A stretch of DNA of 64,000 bases from a virus: positions 1 through 64,000 of the IMG/VR virus record IMGVR_UViG_3300025316_000014; one strand, given 5' to 3'. Shown piece by piece: positions 1-7,895 of this stretch; position 1 is the stretch's first letter; the number at the start of each line of letters is the position of its first letter. Below the pieces are notes generated by a model. That model was not told the DNA's origin. It made no database searches and saw only the letters and a program-made list of their open reading frames with translations. The position numbers and the translations under genes were made by a program.

Positions 1-171
1 CTTGTTACTCTCGAAAATACTTTAGCTAATCACGAAGCAGCAGAAGTTATCCGTATAACTCACACCGCCGAACATTATCCTGGGCATTTACATAGTTATA
101 CTATCGAATTAACAGGCGAAGTTCTTGTTATCGACGATTTTGGTAGTGGTTCTGGAGTTGGAAATGGATAA
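1..171 (+). CDS. C-terminus of a gene entering from the left edge (unknown)
   Basis: The frame is open from base 1 to a TAA at 169-171 and encodes the last 56 residues of a protein that starts outside the window. The piece has several His residues and ends in a Gly/Ser-rich tail. No family is recognised. It lies just upstream of a tail-fibre-like operon, so a tail or fibre role is possible but only inferred from position. Confidence 0.55.
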   Translation, partial: LVTLENTLANHEAAEVIRITHTAEHYPGHLHSYTIELTGEVLVIDDFGSGSGVGNG

Positions 172-220
172 ATAATTAATCCTTTTTTCTAAACTATTTG
201 TAGTTTATATATAGCCTAAT

Positions 221-240
221 AATGGGTATATATATTTAAA
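221..240 (+). promoter_or_regulatory. GGG-TATATA promoter-like motif
   Basis: GGG at 224-226 is followed by TATATA at 227-232, matching the motif upstream of many units in this window. A short AT inverted repeat, AAACTA/TAGTTT at 191-206, lies just before it and may end the preceding transcript. It would serve the gene at 258 and the tail-fibre gene. Confidence 0.4.
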
Positions 241-257
241 GTTTAATGAGGAATAAA

Positions 258-458
258 ATGACTAGCAATTCAGACGTACAACAAGCTTTAACAAAAGCAT
301 TAATCCGTGTCCAAACTAAAACAGGAATTCAAACAATAGCATCATTCTCTTCACAAGGTATTAGAGCAGTATCTTCAGTCCTTGCTGGGGCAGAGGATGC
401 TACTGATGCTTTTATAGCAGACGTCACACCAGTGGATGACGGTTCGAGGTATGAATAA
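258..458 (+). CDS. Small protein of unknown function upstream of tail fibre
   Basis: This encodes 66 residues. The ATG at 258 is preferred over the in-frame ATG at 246 because GAGG at 248-251 sits 6 nt upstream as a ribosome site. The stop overlaps the next start as TAATG, so it is translationally coupled to the tail-fibre-like gene. The sequence has an amphipathic N-terminal half and an acidic C-terminal half. I recognise no domain. Its place suggests a small virion or fibre-assembly protein, by inference only. Confidence 0.6.
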   Translation: MTSNSDVQQALTKALIRVQTKTGIQTIASFSSQGIRAVSSVLAGAEDATDAFIADVTPVDDGSRYE

Positions 459-3400
459 TGGCTAAGAAAATGTGGTATGATGGATTAACTCAAATGAGTG
501 CCGGGGTCAGAGGTGGTTTTACTGCTATATTCAATGCAATTTTCCCGGGAGTGCAAGCAGAATTCGAGTTACGGCATTCTTTAGAAAGTGGTTTTTTTGA
601 ACCGATCGCAGTTGGCACTGGTCTTGGGTTGGCAATAACAAATAATGGGGAGTCTACTCCTACCGTTAATTTAACTTGGCCATTATCTAAAGGTGCTTTA
701 CTTAATGGAATACGTATTGGAACTCCAGCAAATTGGGTGTTCAACAGTAGTGTTGACACCGGCTTATATAATTTATATTTAGATAATGCTTGCACTTCTC
801 AAATTGTGCTCGCCTCAACTCCGAATAGTAATTATTTGTTAATTGCAACAGTATCTTGGAATTCATCCGCGTTAACTCTTTCCACTCTTACCCCAGTAGC
901 GTTAGCTGTAAACGGAGGGATGAGTATTATCGGAGTTAATTCCGAAGAAAGTTCTGGTAGTGTTACGCAAGTTAATGGAGAAGATCCTAATAATTTAGGG
1001 TATGTTACTGTAGACGTTTCTGTTATTCCTTATGCGAATGTGCCAACAGGATCAGGATGGACAGGAGGATTATCAGGAGCATTAACTGCTCTTAATTCCG
1101 CATTAAGTACTTTCTTTCCGAAAAATAATGTTGACGCGACTGTATCAAATGATACAACAATTACCAGTGCATTGGTGAGTGATTCCCATGTGCCAACTTT
1201 GTTAAATGTTTGGTATGCAATTCAAAATCAATTAAGCGGCATATCTTTCGCATGGAGTGCTATTTCTGATAAACCGAGTGCATTTACCCCTTCAAATCAT
1301 GCATCAACTCATGAACCTAACGGAGACGATCCTATTATCTCAAATGACTCTACATTAGGCGGATCTACTCCATCAGCAACAATCGCAGCTACTCAGTCGG
1401 CAATACAAGAATATGTTGCTGCGAATGCGGGGGATTCTGGGGATGTGCATTGGCAATTACTTGGAACATTTAATGGCGAGACTGGCAATATAACATTATT
1501 AGATTCATCCTCTGGTGGTACGATTATTGCTACACCATTAGTCGGAGATGTTTTCTATCGCTGTAATGCCGCTGGAACATACAATATTGGCGGATGGACG
1601 AATTGGAATGTACTTGATATTTGCGTATCAGTGCAATCCGGAGCTGGGTTTATTTGGACTCATTTACCTGGTGGAGCGATTCCAATTGTTTCGGACGATA
1701 CCGCTCTTGGAGGCAGTTCACCTTCAACATCGATAACCTCTTCACAGAACGCCGTGCAATCGTTTGTTGCTTCTGCTATTTCTGCTATTAACAAATTTCT
1801 TACTACTGATTTGCTTTCTACATCCTCTGCGAGTAATACCACTATCACAGGGAGTAGTACAGATTTGACTATTCCAAGTTCGTTAAATGTATGGTATCTT
1901 GCTACGAGTTTGATAAGCGCTATTGACAGATTTTTTACCTTATCCACCATCACCGCTTTAGGAGATTTAGTTTATGGTTCTGCGTCTGCAACAATAGCGA
2001 AATTATCCGGTAATACAACCACTACAAAAAAATTCTTACAACAAATAGGAGATGGCTCAGCATCTGCTGCTCCTGTTTGGGGGGTTCCTGATGTCGCGGA
2101 TATTGCTTGTGATTCACCACCTTCCGGATTTAATGGTATCACTACTTTAAATGGATTACTTTCTGCTTTTGCTGCTTTATTGGCATCATTCAACGGCGCC
2201 GGGCAACTGGTGCAACTCGACAGCAGTTCACCGACGCCGAAACTGCCGGTAGCGGATGGGTCGCAACTGGTAAACCTGCCGCTAGGTGTGCAATGGTACG
2301 ACAATGCCGGTGCGAGCAGCAGTTCCCCGGCGTGGAATGACGGCACATTTACCATCAAGCCGTCAATCGGGCGTATGCAATCCGTCTTCATTGATGGGCC
2401 GGGGCGCACATTCATCTGCGCCAATTTCACGCTGGGGGATCAGGTGACGTTGCGTATCATTGACGAATATTCCTATGCCGTCACCTTCCCCACACATGGG
2501 TATGCCGCGGGAAACTGGGACTGGGTGGGGGGCACGCCATTTGATATGACGACCGTTCCGTATGGCGGATGGGTAATGATGACCATCACGGCGGTGTTGT
2601 GTAACGATGGAACGAACATCAGTTATGTGGTGCAGTGCGACGAGCAACATTTGAATGTCCCAGTTATTGATGTAACATCTACAGACATTGCTATGAACGG
2701 GACGCAAGCGGCTGGGTCCACCGGGAAAGTCGCTGATGCCGGCCACGTCCATCCGACAGATACAAGTCGGGCAGAAGCAGCCAACTTCACCGCAGTGACT
2801 AATGATGCACAACTCAAACGCGCTGCAGGGGATTATTCCTCATTCACAGCAAAAGCCGCGCCCGTTGATGCTGATGTAGTATTGATTGAGGATAGCGCTG
2901 CAAGCGGGGCGAAGAAATCCACTACGCTCGGGGAGATCATTGCCCTAGTCCCAGGTGGGGTAACGTTGGACACGACGGCAGCGCATATTCAAATGGATGG
3001 TACACAAGCTGCCGGGTCTCAAGGGTTAGCAGCAGACTCTGGGCACGTCCATCCGACAGATACTAGTCGGGCTGCGACAACTGCATTACCACCGTATTTT
3101 ATTGTAGCTAATTTAGTAGATATGACTGTTGCTGGGATCTATTTTCTAACAGCGTTGAACAAATTCGTGTATTACTATAATCTAGGAGGGTCAAACGGTT
3201 ATTATTATATAACTGCACCGATTGATACCACAGCTACTGATATTCAAATGGATGGGACGCAAGCTGCGGGCAGCATAGGAAAAGTGGCAGACTCTGGACA
3301 TGTGCATCCGACAGACACAAGTCGGGCAGCGACAACTGATATTCCGGTTATCGACCAGACAGCCACTGATATTCAAATGGACGGGACGCAAGCTGCGGGC

Positions 3401-4030
3401 AGCATAGGAAAAGTCGCTGATGCTGGACATGTCCATCCTACGGATACGAGCCGCGCGGCAGCGGCAGATATCCCTACTACAATGGATGTGGACGCCATTA
3501 CCTATGATAATCCAGACCAGGGGTTTGAGCTTAAAGATTGTACAAGCCTTGGGGAGGCATTGACAACTATTATCGAACTGATTGATTATGACATAAATCA
3601 ATGCCAACCTATAATGGTAGAAGCAGTGCAGTTGACAGCCCCATCCCCATCAGACGGGTTGAAAGTGCTGATCAACGGAACAGCAGGGAGTGGATTTACC
3701 ACATCAAATTCTATCGCAACATATACTAATGGTATTGGCTGGGCGTATTCGCGGCCTAATGTGGGAGTCATTGCTTGCAATTTAACTGATGGTAAATGTT
3801 ATGTTTTCAATGGCTCAACGTGGCCACAGCTTGTATTACCGGGTACTGATGGCAAACTGCCAGCTATTGATGGTTCAAACTTAACAGGAATTACTCTAGC
3901 AAAGGTCGCAGCAGATTCAAGTATTACTCCCATAACTGATGGGACGTATACTGTAGGTATTGGCACATCACAGAATGGGACAATCACTGTGGCGGGTGGT
4001 ATTATTACTGCAGTTCAACAAGCATCATAA
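458..4030 (+). CDS. Tail fibre / receptor-binding-like protein with four GHVHPTDTSRA repeats
   Basis: The 1190-residue protein is rich in Ser, Thr, Gly and Asn with alternating hydrophobic residues, as in beta-structured phage fibres. Four near-identical repeats of about 37 residues start near residues 735, 837, 921 and 961. Each contains DGTQAAGS and ends in GHVHPTDTSRA, a motif typical of phage tail fibres. Short motifs of the kind LPVADGSQLVNLP and LPAIDGSNLTGI also occur in fibres of many phages. The DNA between about 2195 and 2660 is clearly richer in G+C than both flanks, which suggests a recombined block. The start overlaps the stop of the upstream gene. Fibre identity is inferred from repeats and composition; the receptor is unknown. 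Confidence 0.7.
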   Translation: MAKKMWYDGLTQMSAGVRGGFTAIFNAIFPGVQAEFELRHSLESGFFEPIAVGTGLGLAITNNGESTPTVNLTWPLSKGALLNGIRIGTPANWVFNSSVDTGLYNLYLDNACTSQIVLASTPNSNYLLIATVSWNSSALTLSTLTPVALAVNGGMSIIGVNSEESSGSVTQVNGEDPNNLGYVTVDVSVIPYANVPTGSGWTGGLSGALTALNSALSTFFPKNNVDATVSNDTTITSALVSDSHVPTLLNVWYAIQNQLSGISFAWSAISDKPSAFTPSNHASTHEPNGDDPIISNDSTLGGSTPSATIAATQSAIQEYVAANAGDSGDVHWQLLGTFNGETGNITLLDSSSGGTIIATPLVGDVFYRCNAAGTYNIGGWTNWNVLDICVSVQSGAGFIWTHLPGGAIPIVSDDTALGGSSPSTSITSSQNAVQSFVASAISAINKFLTTDLLSTSSASNTTITGSSTDLTIPSSLNVWYLATSLISAIDRFFTLSTITALGDLVYGSASATIAKLSGNTTTTKKFLQQIGDGSASAAPVWGVPDVADIACDSPPSGFNGITTLNGLLSAFAALLASFNGAGQLVQLDSSSPTPKLPVADGSQLVNLPLGVQWYDNAGASSSSPAWNDGTFTIKPSIGRMQSVFIDGPGRTFICANFTLGDQVTLRIIDEYSYAVTFPTHGYAAGNWDWVGGTPFDMTTVPYGGWVMMTITAVLCNDGTNISYVVQCDEQHLNVPVIDVTSTDIAMNGTQAAGSTGKVADAGHVHPTDTSRAEAANFTAVTNDAQLKRAAGDYSSFTAKAAPVDADVVLIEDSAASGAKKSTTLGEIIALVPGGVTLDTTAAHIQMDGTQAAGSQGLAADSGHVHPTDTSRAATTALPPYFIVANLVDMTVAGIYFLTALNKFVYYYNLGGSNGYYYITAPIDTTATDIQMDGTQAAGSIGKVADSGHVHPTDTSRAATTDIPVIDQTATDIQMDGTQAAGSIGKVADAGHVHPTDTSRAAAADIPTTMDVDAITYDNPDQGFELKDCTSLGEALTTIIELIDYDINQCQPIMVEAVQLTAPSPSDGLKVLINGTAGSGFTTSNSIATYTNGIGWAYSRPNVGVIACNLTDGKCYVFNGSTWPQLVLPGTDGKLPAIDGSNLTGITLAKVAADSSITPITDGTYTVGIGTSQNGTITVAGGIITAVQQAS

Positions 4031-4057
4031 TTTATTCGAAAGGATTCATATTCAATA

Positions 4058-4564
4058 ATGAGTATAACGGCTCCTAAAATCACAATGAAAAGAGCAACAC
4101 GGAAATATAAAAGAACGGTTGCTCATAATGATCAACTTATAGCCCATAATGATCAACTTATTTCTCATAATGATAAGCAAATTGCACAAGAAGAACGAGT
4201 AGACGCAAATGAATCAGCGAAATTAGGAGCTATTGGGATTGAGGGAGCGCTTGGGGTTATCGCTTATAGATTGAAAATAGGAGATGAACGTTTTGCTTTG
4301 ATGGAAAAAAAACTAACTGATTCAGCAAAAGATAATAATACAAAACTTTCAGAACTTGCCGTGCAATTAGGTAATATTACAACGAGAGTGGAGGATTTCA
4401 TTGCTGCCTGCGCAGTGTGCACAGCAAATATCAAAGTACTTTCTAATGAATCAGAGCAAAGAAAAGGCACAAAAAATTTAGGGAAAGTTATCTGGGCTAT
4501 AGGAGGGTCAGTAATAACCGCATGGGTATTGAAACTTATCGGAGTATTAAAGTTTAAATTTTAA
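4058..4564 (+). CDS. Coiled-coil protein with C-terminal membrane anchor
   Basis: The 168-residue protein starts with a basic region followed by a tandem heptad-like repeat, HNDQLIA, near residues 22-42. A long charged helical region follows, and a single hydrophobic segment lies near residues 145-163. This layout, coiled coil then one C-terminal membrane helix, resembles XhlA-type and other lysis-associated phage membrane proteins, but sequence evidence for that family is lacking. A CxxC (CAVC) lies near residue 110. A ribosome site AAAGGA precedes the ATG. It is the last rightward gene before the convergent leftward block. Confidence 0.6.
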   Translation: MSITAPKITMKRATRKYKRTVAHNDQLIAHNDQLISHNDKQIAQEERVDANESAKLGAIGIEGALGVIAYRLKIGDERFALMEKKLTDSAKDNNTKLSELAVQLGNITTRVEDFIAACAVCTANIKVLSNESEQRKGTKNLGKVIWAIGGSVITAWVLKLIGVLKFKF

Positions 4565-4571
4565 TTTAAAC
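4552..4571. terminator. AT-only hairpin at convergent gene ends
   Basis: GTTTAAAT at 4552-4559 and ATTTAAAC at 4564-4571 form a perfect 8-bp stem with a 4-nt loop. It spans the stop codons of both converging genes, so it could act weakly on both strands. The stem has few G-C pairs, so strength is doubtful. Confidence 0.35.
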
Positions 4572-4997
4572 AATTGATAATACATTATAGTCTTTGCGGT
4601 ATGACGACTTTTTTGCAATGCTAATCGCAGCCGGCCATCCTCGCCATATTTTATTCTCCTTATACAACATAAATTTATATTCTTCATCATGTCCGAATAT
4701 ATAAATTCTATGGGTAATTTCAGAATATACTGCAACAATAGACAACCCACCACAAATGCCATACGCCCTAATCCAATTTTGTTGGTGAGGCAAAAGGAGT
4801 TTCATCGCTCGCTCTCCGGTTAACGAAACTCCTTTTGAAACTTTTACCTCTATTGCGATCGCAATACCTCCCCACCCGATGCCGAATATATCAAATGGCT
4901 TTTTGCCAGTATTCTGTCCATCGGCAATACGGCAAAGCAAAATATTATCAGCTTTTGCTCCAGCAAGAATTCCAGGATATAAATCTCGTTCTGTCAT
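4566..4997 (-). CDS. RecU-like / PD-(D/E)XK Holliday junction resolvase-like nuclease
   Basis: The 143-residue protein has a nuclease-like core: Asp in KPFDIFG, then a strand ending in EVK, and then a HQ pair in LLLPHQQNW before a hydrophobic strand. D...ExK...HQ is the pattern of RecU and related PD-(D/E)XK resolvases. The start at 4997 is chosen because its ATG overlaps the upstream stop as ATGA with an AGAGG ribosome site; a second in-frame ATG exists at 5018. The likely role is resolving recombination or replication intermediates before packaging. It is the most distal gene of the leftward block. The family call is by motif only. Confidence 0.55.
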   Translation of the reverse strand: MTERDLYPGILAGAKADNILLCRIADGQNTGKKPFDIFGIGWGGIAIAIEVKVSKGVSLTGERAMKLLLPHQQNWIRAYGICGGLSIVAVYSEITHRIYIFGHDEEYKFMLYKENKIWRGWPAAISIAKKSSYRKDYNVLSIV

Positions 4998-5272
4998 ATC
5001 TTTAACGCCTCTCGACATCTTGCGATAATCCTATCATAAATAAGAATTGTTCGATCACCTTCTGGCATACTGTTATAATAAAGGAATTGCCGCAATATTG
5101 TTCCTGCTCTTATTATAATGGATATATAGTTAGGTTCTTTTAATTTTAATTCAAGTTCCAAACTATCCAACATCGCGGTTAATTCTGTGTTCTCTATTCG
5201 TCTTCGGGATTTTATGGTCGCCCAAAATTCTTCATAGTTGTCTTTATACTCGAATTCGTTATCGGTTGGCAT
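4994..5272 (-). CDS. Hypothetical helical protein
   Basis: The 92-residue protein is charged and probably mostly alpha-helical, with an acidic N-terminus and repeated Leu-Glu pairs. An AAAGGAG ribosome site precedes the ATG. The stop overlaps the next gene's start by ATGA. No family is recognised. Its tight coupling to the resolvase-like gene suggests co-expression. Confidence 0.6.
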   Translation of the reverse strand: MPTDNEFEYKDNYEEFWATIKSRRRIENTELTAMLDSLELELKLKEPNYISIIIRAGTILRQFLYYNSMPEGDRTILIYDRIIARCREALKI

Positions 5273-5281
5273 AATACTCCT

Positions 5282-5863
5282 TTAGTATTTTCGGACTTCC
5301 CAGAACACAGTGTTGAGTCTAAGAATACCGACAGGCACAGGATAACATGTGAATTCCACAATATGATCCGGCCAACGGAAGAATAATTGGCGAAGGTTAG
5401 CGAATGATGCACGGTCCATAGCATCCAATAATAATTGGCTTGCTTCATGGCGGTTTACGGTATACCCACCTTCAGCAAGAGCATGCTTCATTATTTTATT
5501 AACCGCAGATATGTATAATTCAATATCAACAGGAAAACGATATAATGGCCCAGTGAGCGTTATTTCACCTTGCACTAATCTGGAGACATTATTATCACAT
5601 GCCGAAGCAGTGATAAGATCAAAATTCGCTCCATGCCGTACCCATTCTGTGGCGAGTTTAATGATATCTTCCCGCCCAAAAGGTTCACAATAGTGCGGGA
5701 ATTTTGACCCTTCTCCTGGGATGCCGTTATACATCAGCCCTACTATATCATTTAACCCGCCGCTAATATATTCGGATAATGACCATGCTGGCCAACGGTT
5801 GCCAAATTCATTTGCATAATATAATTTACGCATTTGCGATTTGTTTTTGATATCATGGACCAT
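5282..5863 (-). CDS. Hypothetical protein
   Basis: The 193-residue protein has a very strong ribosome site (AGGAGGGGA) before ATG at 5863. It has several Trp and Tyr residues and no clear membrane segment or signal. No known motif is recognised. It lies between a dUTPase-like gene and two small genes in a compact leftward operon, which argues for a real gene with an early function of unknown type. Confidence 0.65.
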   Translation of the reverse strand: MVHDIKNKSQMRKLYYANEFGNRWPAWSLSEYISGGLNDIVGLMYNGIPGEGSKFPHYCEPFGREDIIKLATEWVRHGANFDLITASACDNNVSRLVQGEITLTGPLYRFPVDIELYISAVNKIMKHALAEGGYTVNRHEASQLLLDAMDRASFANLRQLFFRWPDHIVEFTCYPVPVGILRLNTVFWEVRKY

Positions 5864-5882
5864 GGATATTCTCCCCTCCTAC

Positions 5883-6263
5883 TCAATACTTGCCGGTATC
5901 CTGTCGCACATGATTTTCAGCGTGCTTTGCCATATAAGCCGTATAAAAATCATCGGCTGTCATGCCAAGATTTATTGCCTCTTCAACGATGAAGTGAATC
6001 AGGTCGACAACTTCAACTTTGATTTCGGCAATATGCCGCTCAGTTAAAAAATCTTGTGGTTCTATCTGTTTATTGCCTGATTTAACTGACCAGTGCTTCC
6101 ACGGTAGCCAGTCAAGCAATTCTGCGCCTTCCATGATAATCGCTTGGGCGGTTTGCTGCAAATGCTCAAGGCGTTTTTCTGGAGTATTATTGCCGATGCC
6201 GTCTTTGCGGTATCGATCAATAAGATTCTTTTGCATAATAAAAATTTGCTCAAGTTTATCCAT
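5883..6263 (-). CDS. Dimeric dUTPase-like (all-alpha NTP pyrophosphohydrolase)
   Basis: The 126-residue all-helical protein matches the dUTPase_2/MazG-like layout. It has an N-terminal IMQKNLIDRY helix, an ExxE-type segment (EGAELLDW) followed by WKHWS, then EVVDLIHF, which carries the second set of acidic metal ligands. Enzymes of this fold hydrolyse dUTP to dUMP and pyrophosphate, keeping uracil out of DNA and feeding dUMP to thymidylate synthase. Two ThyX genes in the same block fit this role. AAGGGG precedes the ATG. Substrate preference (dUTP versus other NTPs) cannot be read from sequence. Confidence 0.75.
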   Translation of the reverse strand: MDKLEQIFIMQKNLIDRYRKDGIGNNTPEKRLEHLQQTAQAIIMEGAELLDWLPWKHWSVKSGNKQIEPQDFLTERHIAEIKVEVVDLIHFIVEEAINLGMTADDFYTAYMAKHAENHVRQDTGKY

Positions 6264-6292
6264 AATTCCCCTTATAATATCGAAGATATTTT

Positions 6293-6358
6293 AAAATTAT
6301 AGGCGCACTACAGCCTTAGTTGCTTTAATACTGTAAGAGACCAATAACCTATAATTTT
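6293..6358. repeat. 11-bp inverted repeat upstream of the dUTPase gene
   Basis: AAAATTATAGG at 6293-6303 and CCTATAATTTT at 6348-6358 are perfect inverted copies 44 nt apart. The right arm belongs to a 17-bp string also present upstream of the amidoligase gene at 28050-28066. On the minus strand the left arm places TATAAT about 35 nt before the dUTPase start, so the arms may be promoter or operator sites. Confidence 0.4.
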
Positions 6359-6367
6359 AGAATTGGC

Positions 6368-6416
6368 ACGGAACAGAACCCTTTAATAATGTAAATACTT
6401 CAGGATTCTGTTCCGT
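6368..6416 (-). terminator. Hairpin downstream of DUF932-like gene
   Basis: ACGGAACAGAA at 6368-6378 pairs perfectly with TTCTGTTCCGT at 6406-6416 just after the stop of the leftward gene ending at 6439. There is no following T-run on the minus strand, so it may be an RNA-stabilising or processing hairpin rather than an intrinsic terminator. Confidence 0.4.
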
Positions 6417-6438
6417 ATTGGAGTCGACTTTACTGCAG

Positions 6439-7719
6439 TTAAACTTCGAGGATTGTCGCTCCAACTCGAGTTGCAATCGGGCGAGGCATGCGGGCATTAA
6501 CCATATCAAAACCTGCTGCCCATGCTCCTGCCGCCGCTTGAATTTCCCGACTATGATTGTCGCTGACAGTATCATCATGAGCTGCATAGCGGGTAATGGC
6601 ATTGAGTAAATGCCACTCGGTATTACCCGGCTCTTGCTCGAATGCCTCAAGAATCCGCGGGAAAGCACGGTCAGAAAGACGCATTGCTTTAGTCCGTTCA
6701 CGAAGCACAGTATGATAGTCTCCGTCGAAAGCAATCGCAGCCATTTGTCGGCTTTTGTCAACTATTGCTCCGAACTGGTTGAACACTTCTTCAGTAGCGA
6801 CATTCGTCCAGAGAAGTTGATGGTTGCGCCCAGTTGCTGTTCGCTGAGACCAGCCGAAAACATTTTGATTACTGACCATGCCATTCGTGCAAACAAGGCG
6901 TTCCACATATAACGCAATCTCAATATTGCGGCCAGGAGCAAATACCAGTGATGCGCCCATTTGCAGAATATCGCCGACAACAGGGGTAATCATTTGCTGA
7001 CGTTGCCCAGTCAGAACAATCCGCAATCCGTCATCATTGATCTGGAACTGTTTGATGGTCGGAGTATCATGCGTGGCGAAAACATTATAGAATGTCTGTG
7101 CCAAATCCGCATATGAAGTGATGTCCCGGGAACCATGAGTAAAGTGCTGAACATTTTGATCATCGATCACGAGGTTCAGAGGGATAGGGCGAGCAGTCTG
7201 AATACGTTCGTTAATCACTTCTGCTTGCAAACGAGGGGATAATTTCATGATAAAATCAGCTGGGAATACGCCAAGCCAGCCGAATTCGATAGCACTACGG
7301 CTTGTCAACCCACCGACAACACCATCTTCCGGAGTAGTCAGAACAAGACGATTGTCCTGATTTACGCCAGCCTCAATAGCGAGCAATGATGTATGAACAA
7401 CACGATGATTTGTCACATCACTCCATGGCATATTTGGCATAATATCGACGTTGATATCTTCCGAACCGCCAATAGTCGTCGGAGTGATAATTGCCGCATT
7501 TCTGCGAGCACGAGCACGAGGAGGAGTTGGGATTGCTTCACCTTCTACTGCCTGGAGTTCTTGCTCAGCGTCCTGCAGGTCGGCTAACCGATCTGCTTCG
7601 GAAAGCAATTCCATATCCGGTTCAACTTCTGGAGCAGTTTCCAATTCTGCTTCTACTTCCGCTCCTTGAGCGGTGGAAAGTGCATCCTCCACAGGGATGA
7701 TACGCTTACTTTTGGCCAT
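6439..7719 (-). CDS. DUF932 (phage/plasmid-like) protein
   Basis: The 426-residue protein carries hallmarks of the DUF932/TIGR03299 phage-plasmid family: RLVCTNGM near the middle and WHLLNAITRYA near the C-terminus. The N-terminal 80 residues are acidic and low-complexity, followed by a basic Arg-rich patch. The ATG at 7719 follows AAGGAG; an upstream in-frame ATG at 7764 lacks one. The family is common on phages and plasmids next to recombination or replication genes, but its function is not established. Its 5' leader contains a large stem-loop and a GGG-TACATA promoter-like motif. Confidence 0.75.
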   Translation of the reverse strand: MAKSKRIIPVEDALSTAQGAEVEAELETAPEVEPDMELLSEADRLADLQDAEQELQAVEGEAIPTPPRARARRNAAIITPTTIGGSEDINVDIMPNMPWSDVTNHRVVHTSLLAIEAGVNQDNRLVLTTPEDGVVGGLTSRSAIEFGWLGVFPADFIMKLSPRLQAEVINERIQTARPIPLNLVIDDQNVQHFTHGSRDITSYADLAQTFYNVFATHDTPTIKQFQINDDGLRIVLTGQRQQMITPVVGDILQMGASLVFAPGRNIEIALYVERLVCTNGMVSNQNVFGWSQRTATGRNHQLLWTNVATEEVFNQFGAIVDKSRQMAAIAFDGDYHTVLRERTKAMRLSDRAFPRILEAFEQEPGNTEWHLLNAITRYAAHDDTVSDNHSREIQAAAGAWAAGFDMVNARMPRPIATRVGATILEV

Positions 7720-7786
7720 GGTAGACTCCTTTTTGTTAGCTCCCCTTTTTATTATGTCACCCAATGGGCAGGGGGCATTGACCCTT

Positions 7787-7848
7787 TATAGTTGACTGCC
7801 GCCAAGTTACGGGACAGTGTGGCTCATGGCCACCAGCAGTCAACTATA
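7787..7848 (-). ncRNA. Structured 5' leader (13-bp outer stem with nested hairpin)
   Basis: TATAGTTGACTGC at 7787-7799 pairs perfectly with its inverted copy at 7836-7848. Inside lies a second 5-bp hairpin, GTGGC/GCCAC at 7819-7823 and 7829-7833. On the minus strand a promoter-like motif ends just before the outer stem, so a transcript would begin at the stem base. It matches no riboswitch consensus I know. Confidence 0.4.
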
Positions 7849-7861
7849 TATATATGTACCC
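7847..7861 (-). promoter_or_regulatory. GGG-TACATA promoter-like motif
   Basis: On the minus strand GGG (7861-7859) is followed by TACATA (7858-7853). It precedes the structured leader of the DUF932-like gene and fits the repeated GGG-hexamer motif of this phage. Confidence 0.4.
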
Positions 7862-7895
7862 AATTTCAGATAGACCCAAACACTTTCTGATATTT

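Noticed and set aside
1972-2812. Antisense ORFs inside the tail-fibre gene
   Set aside because: They mirror the GC-rich and repeated coding strand, lack ribosome sites and have low-complexity products.
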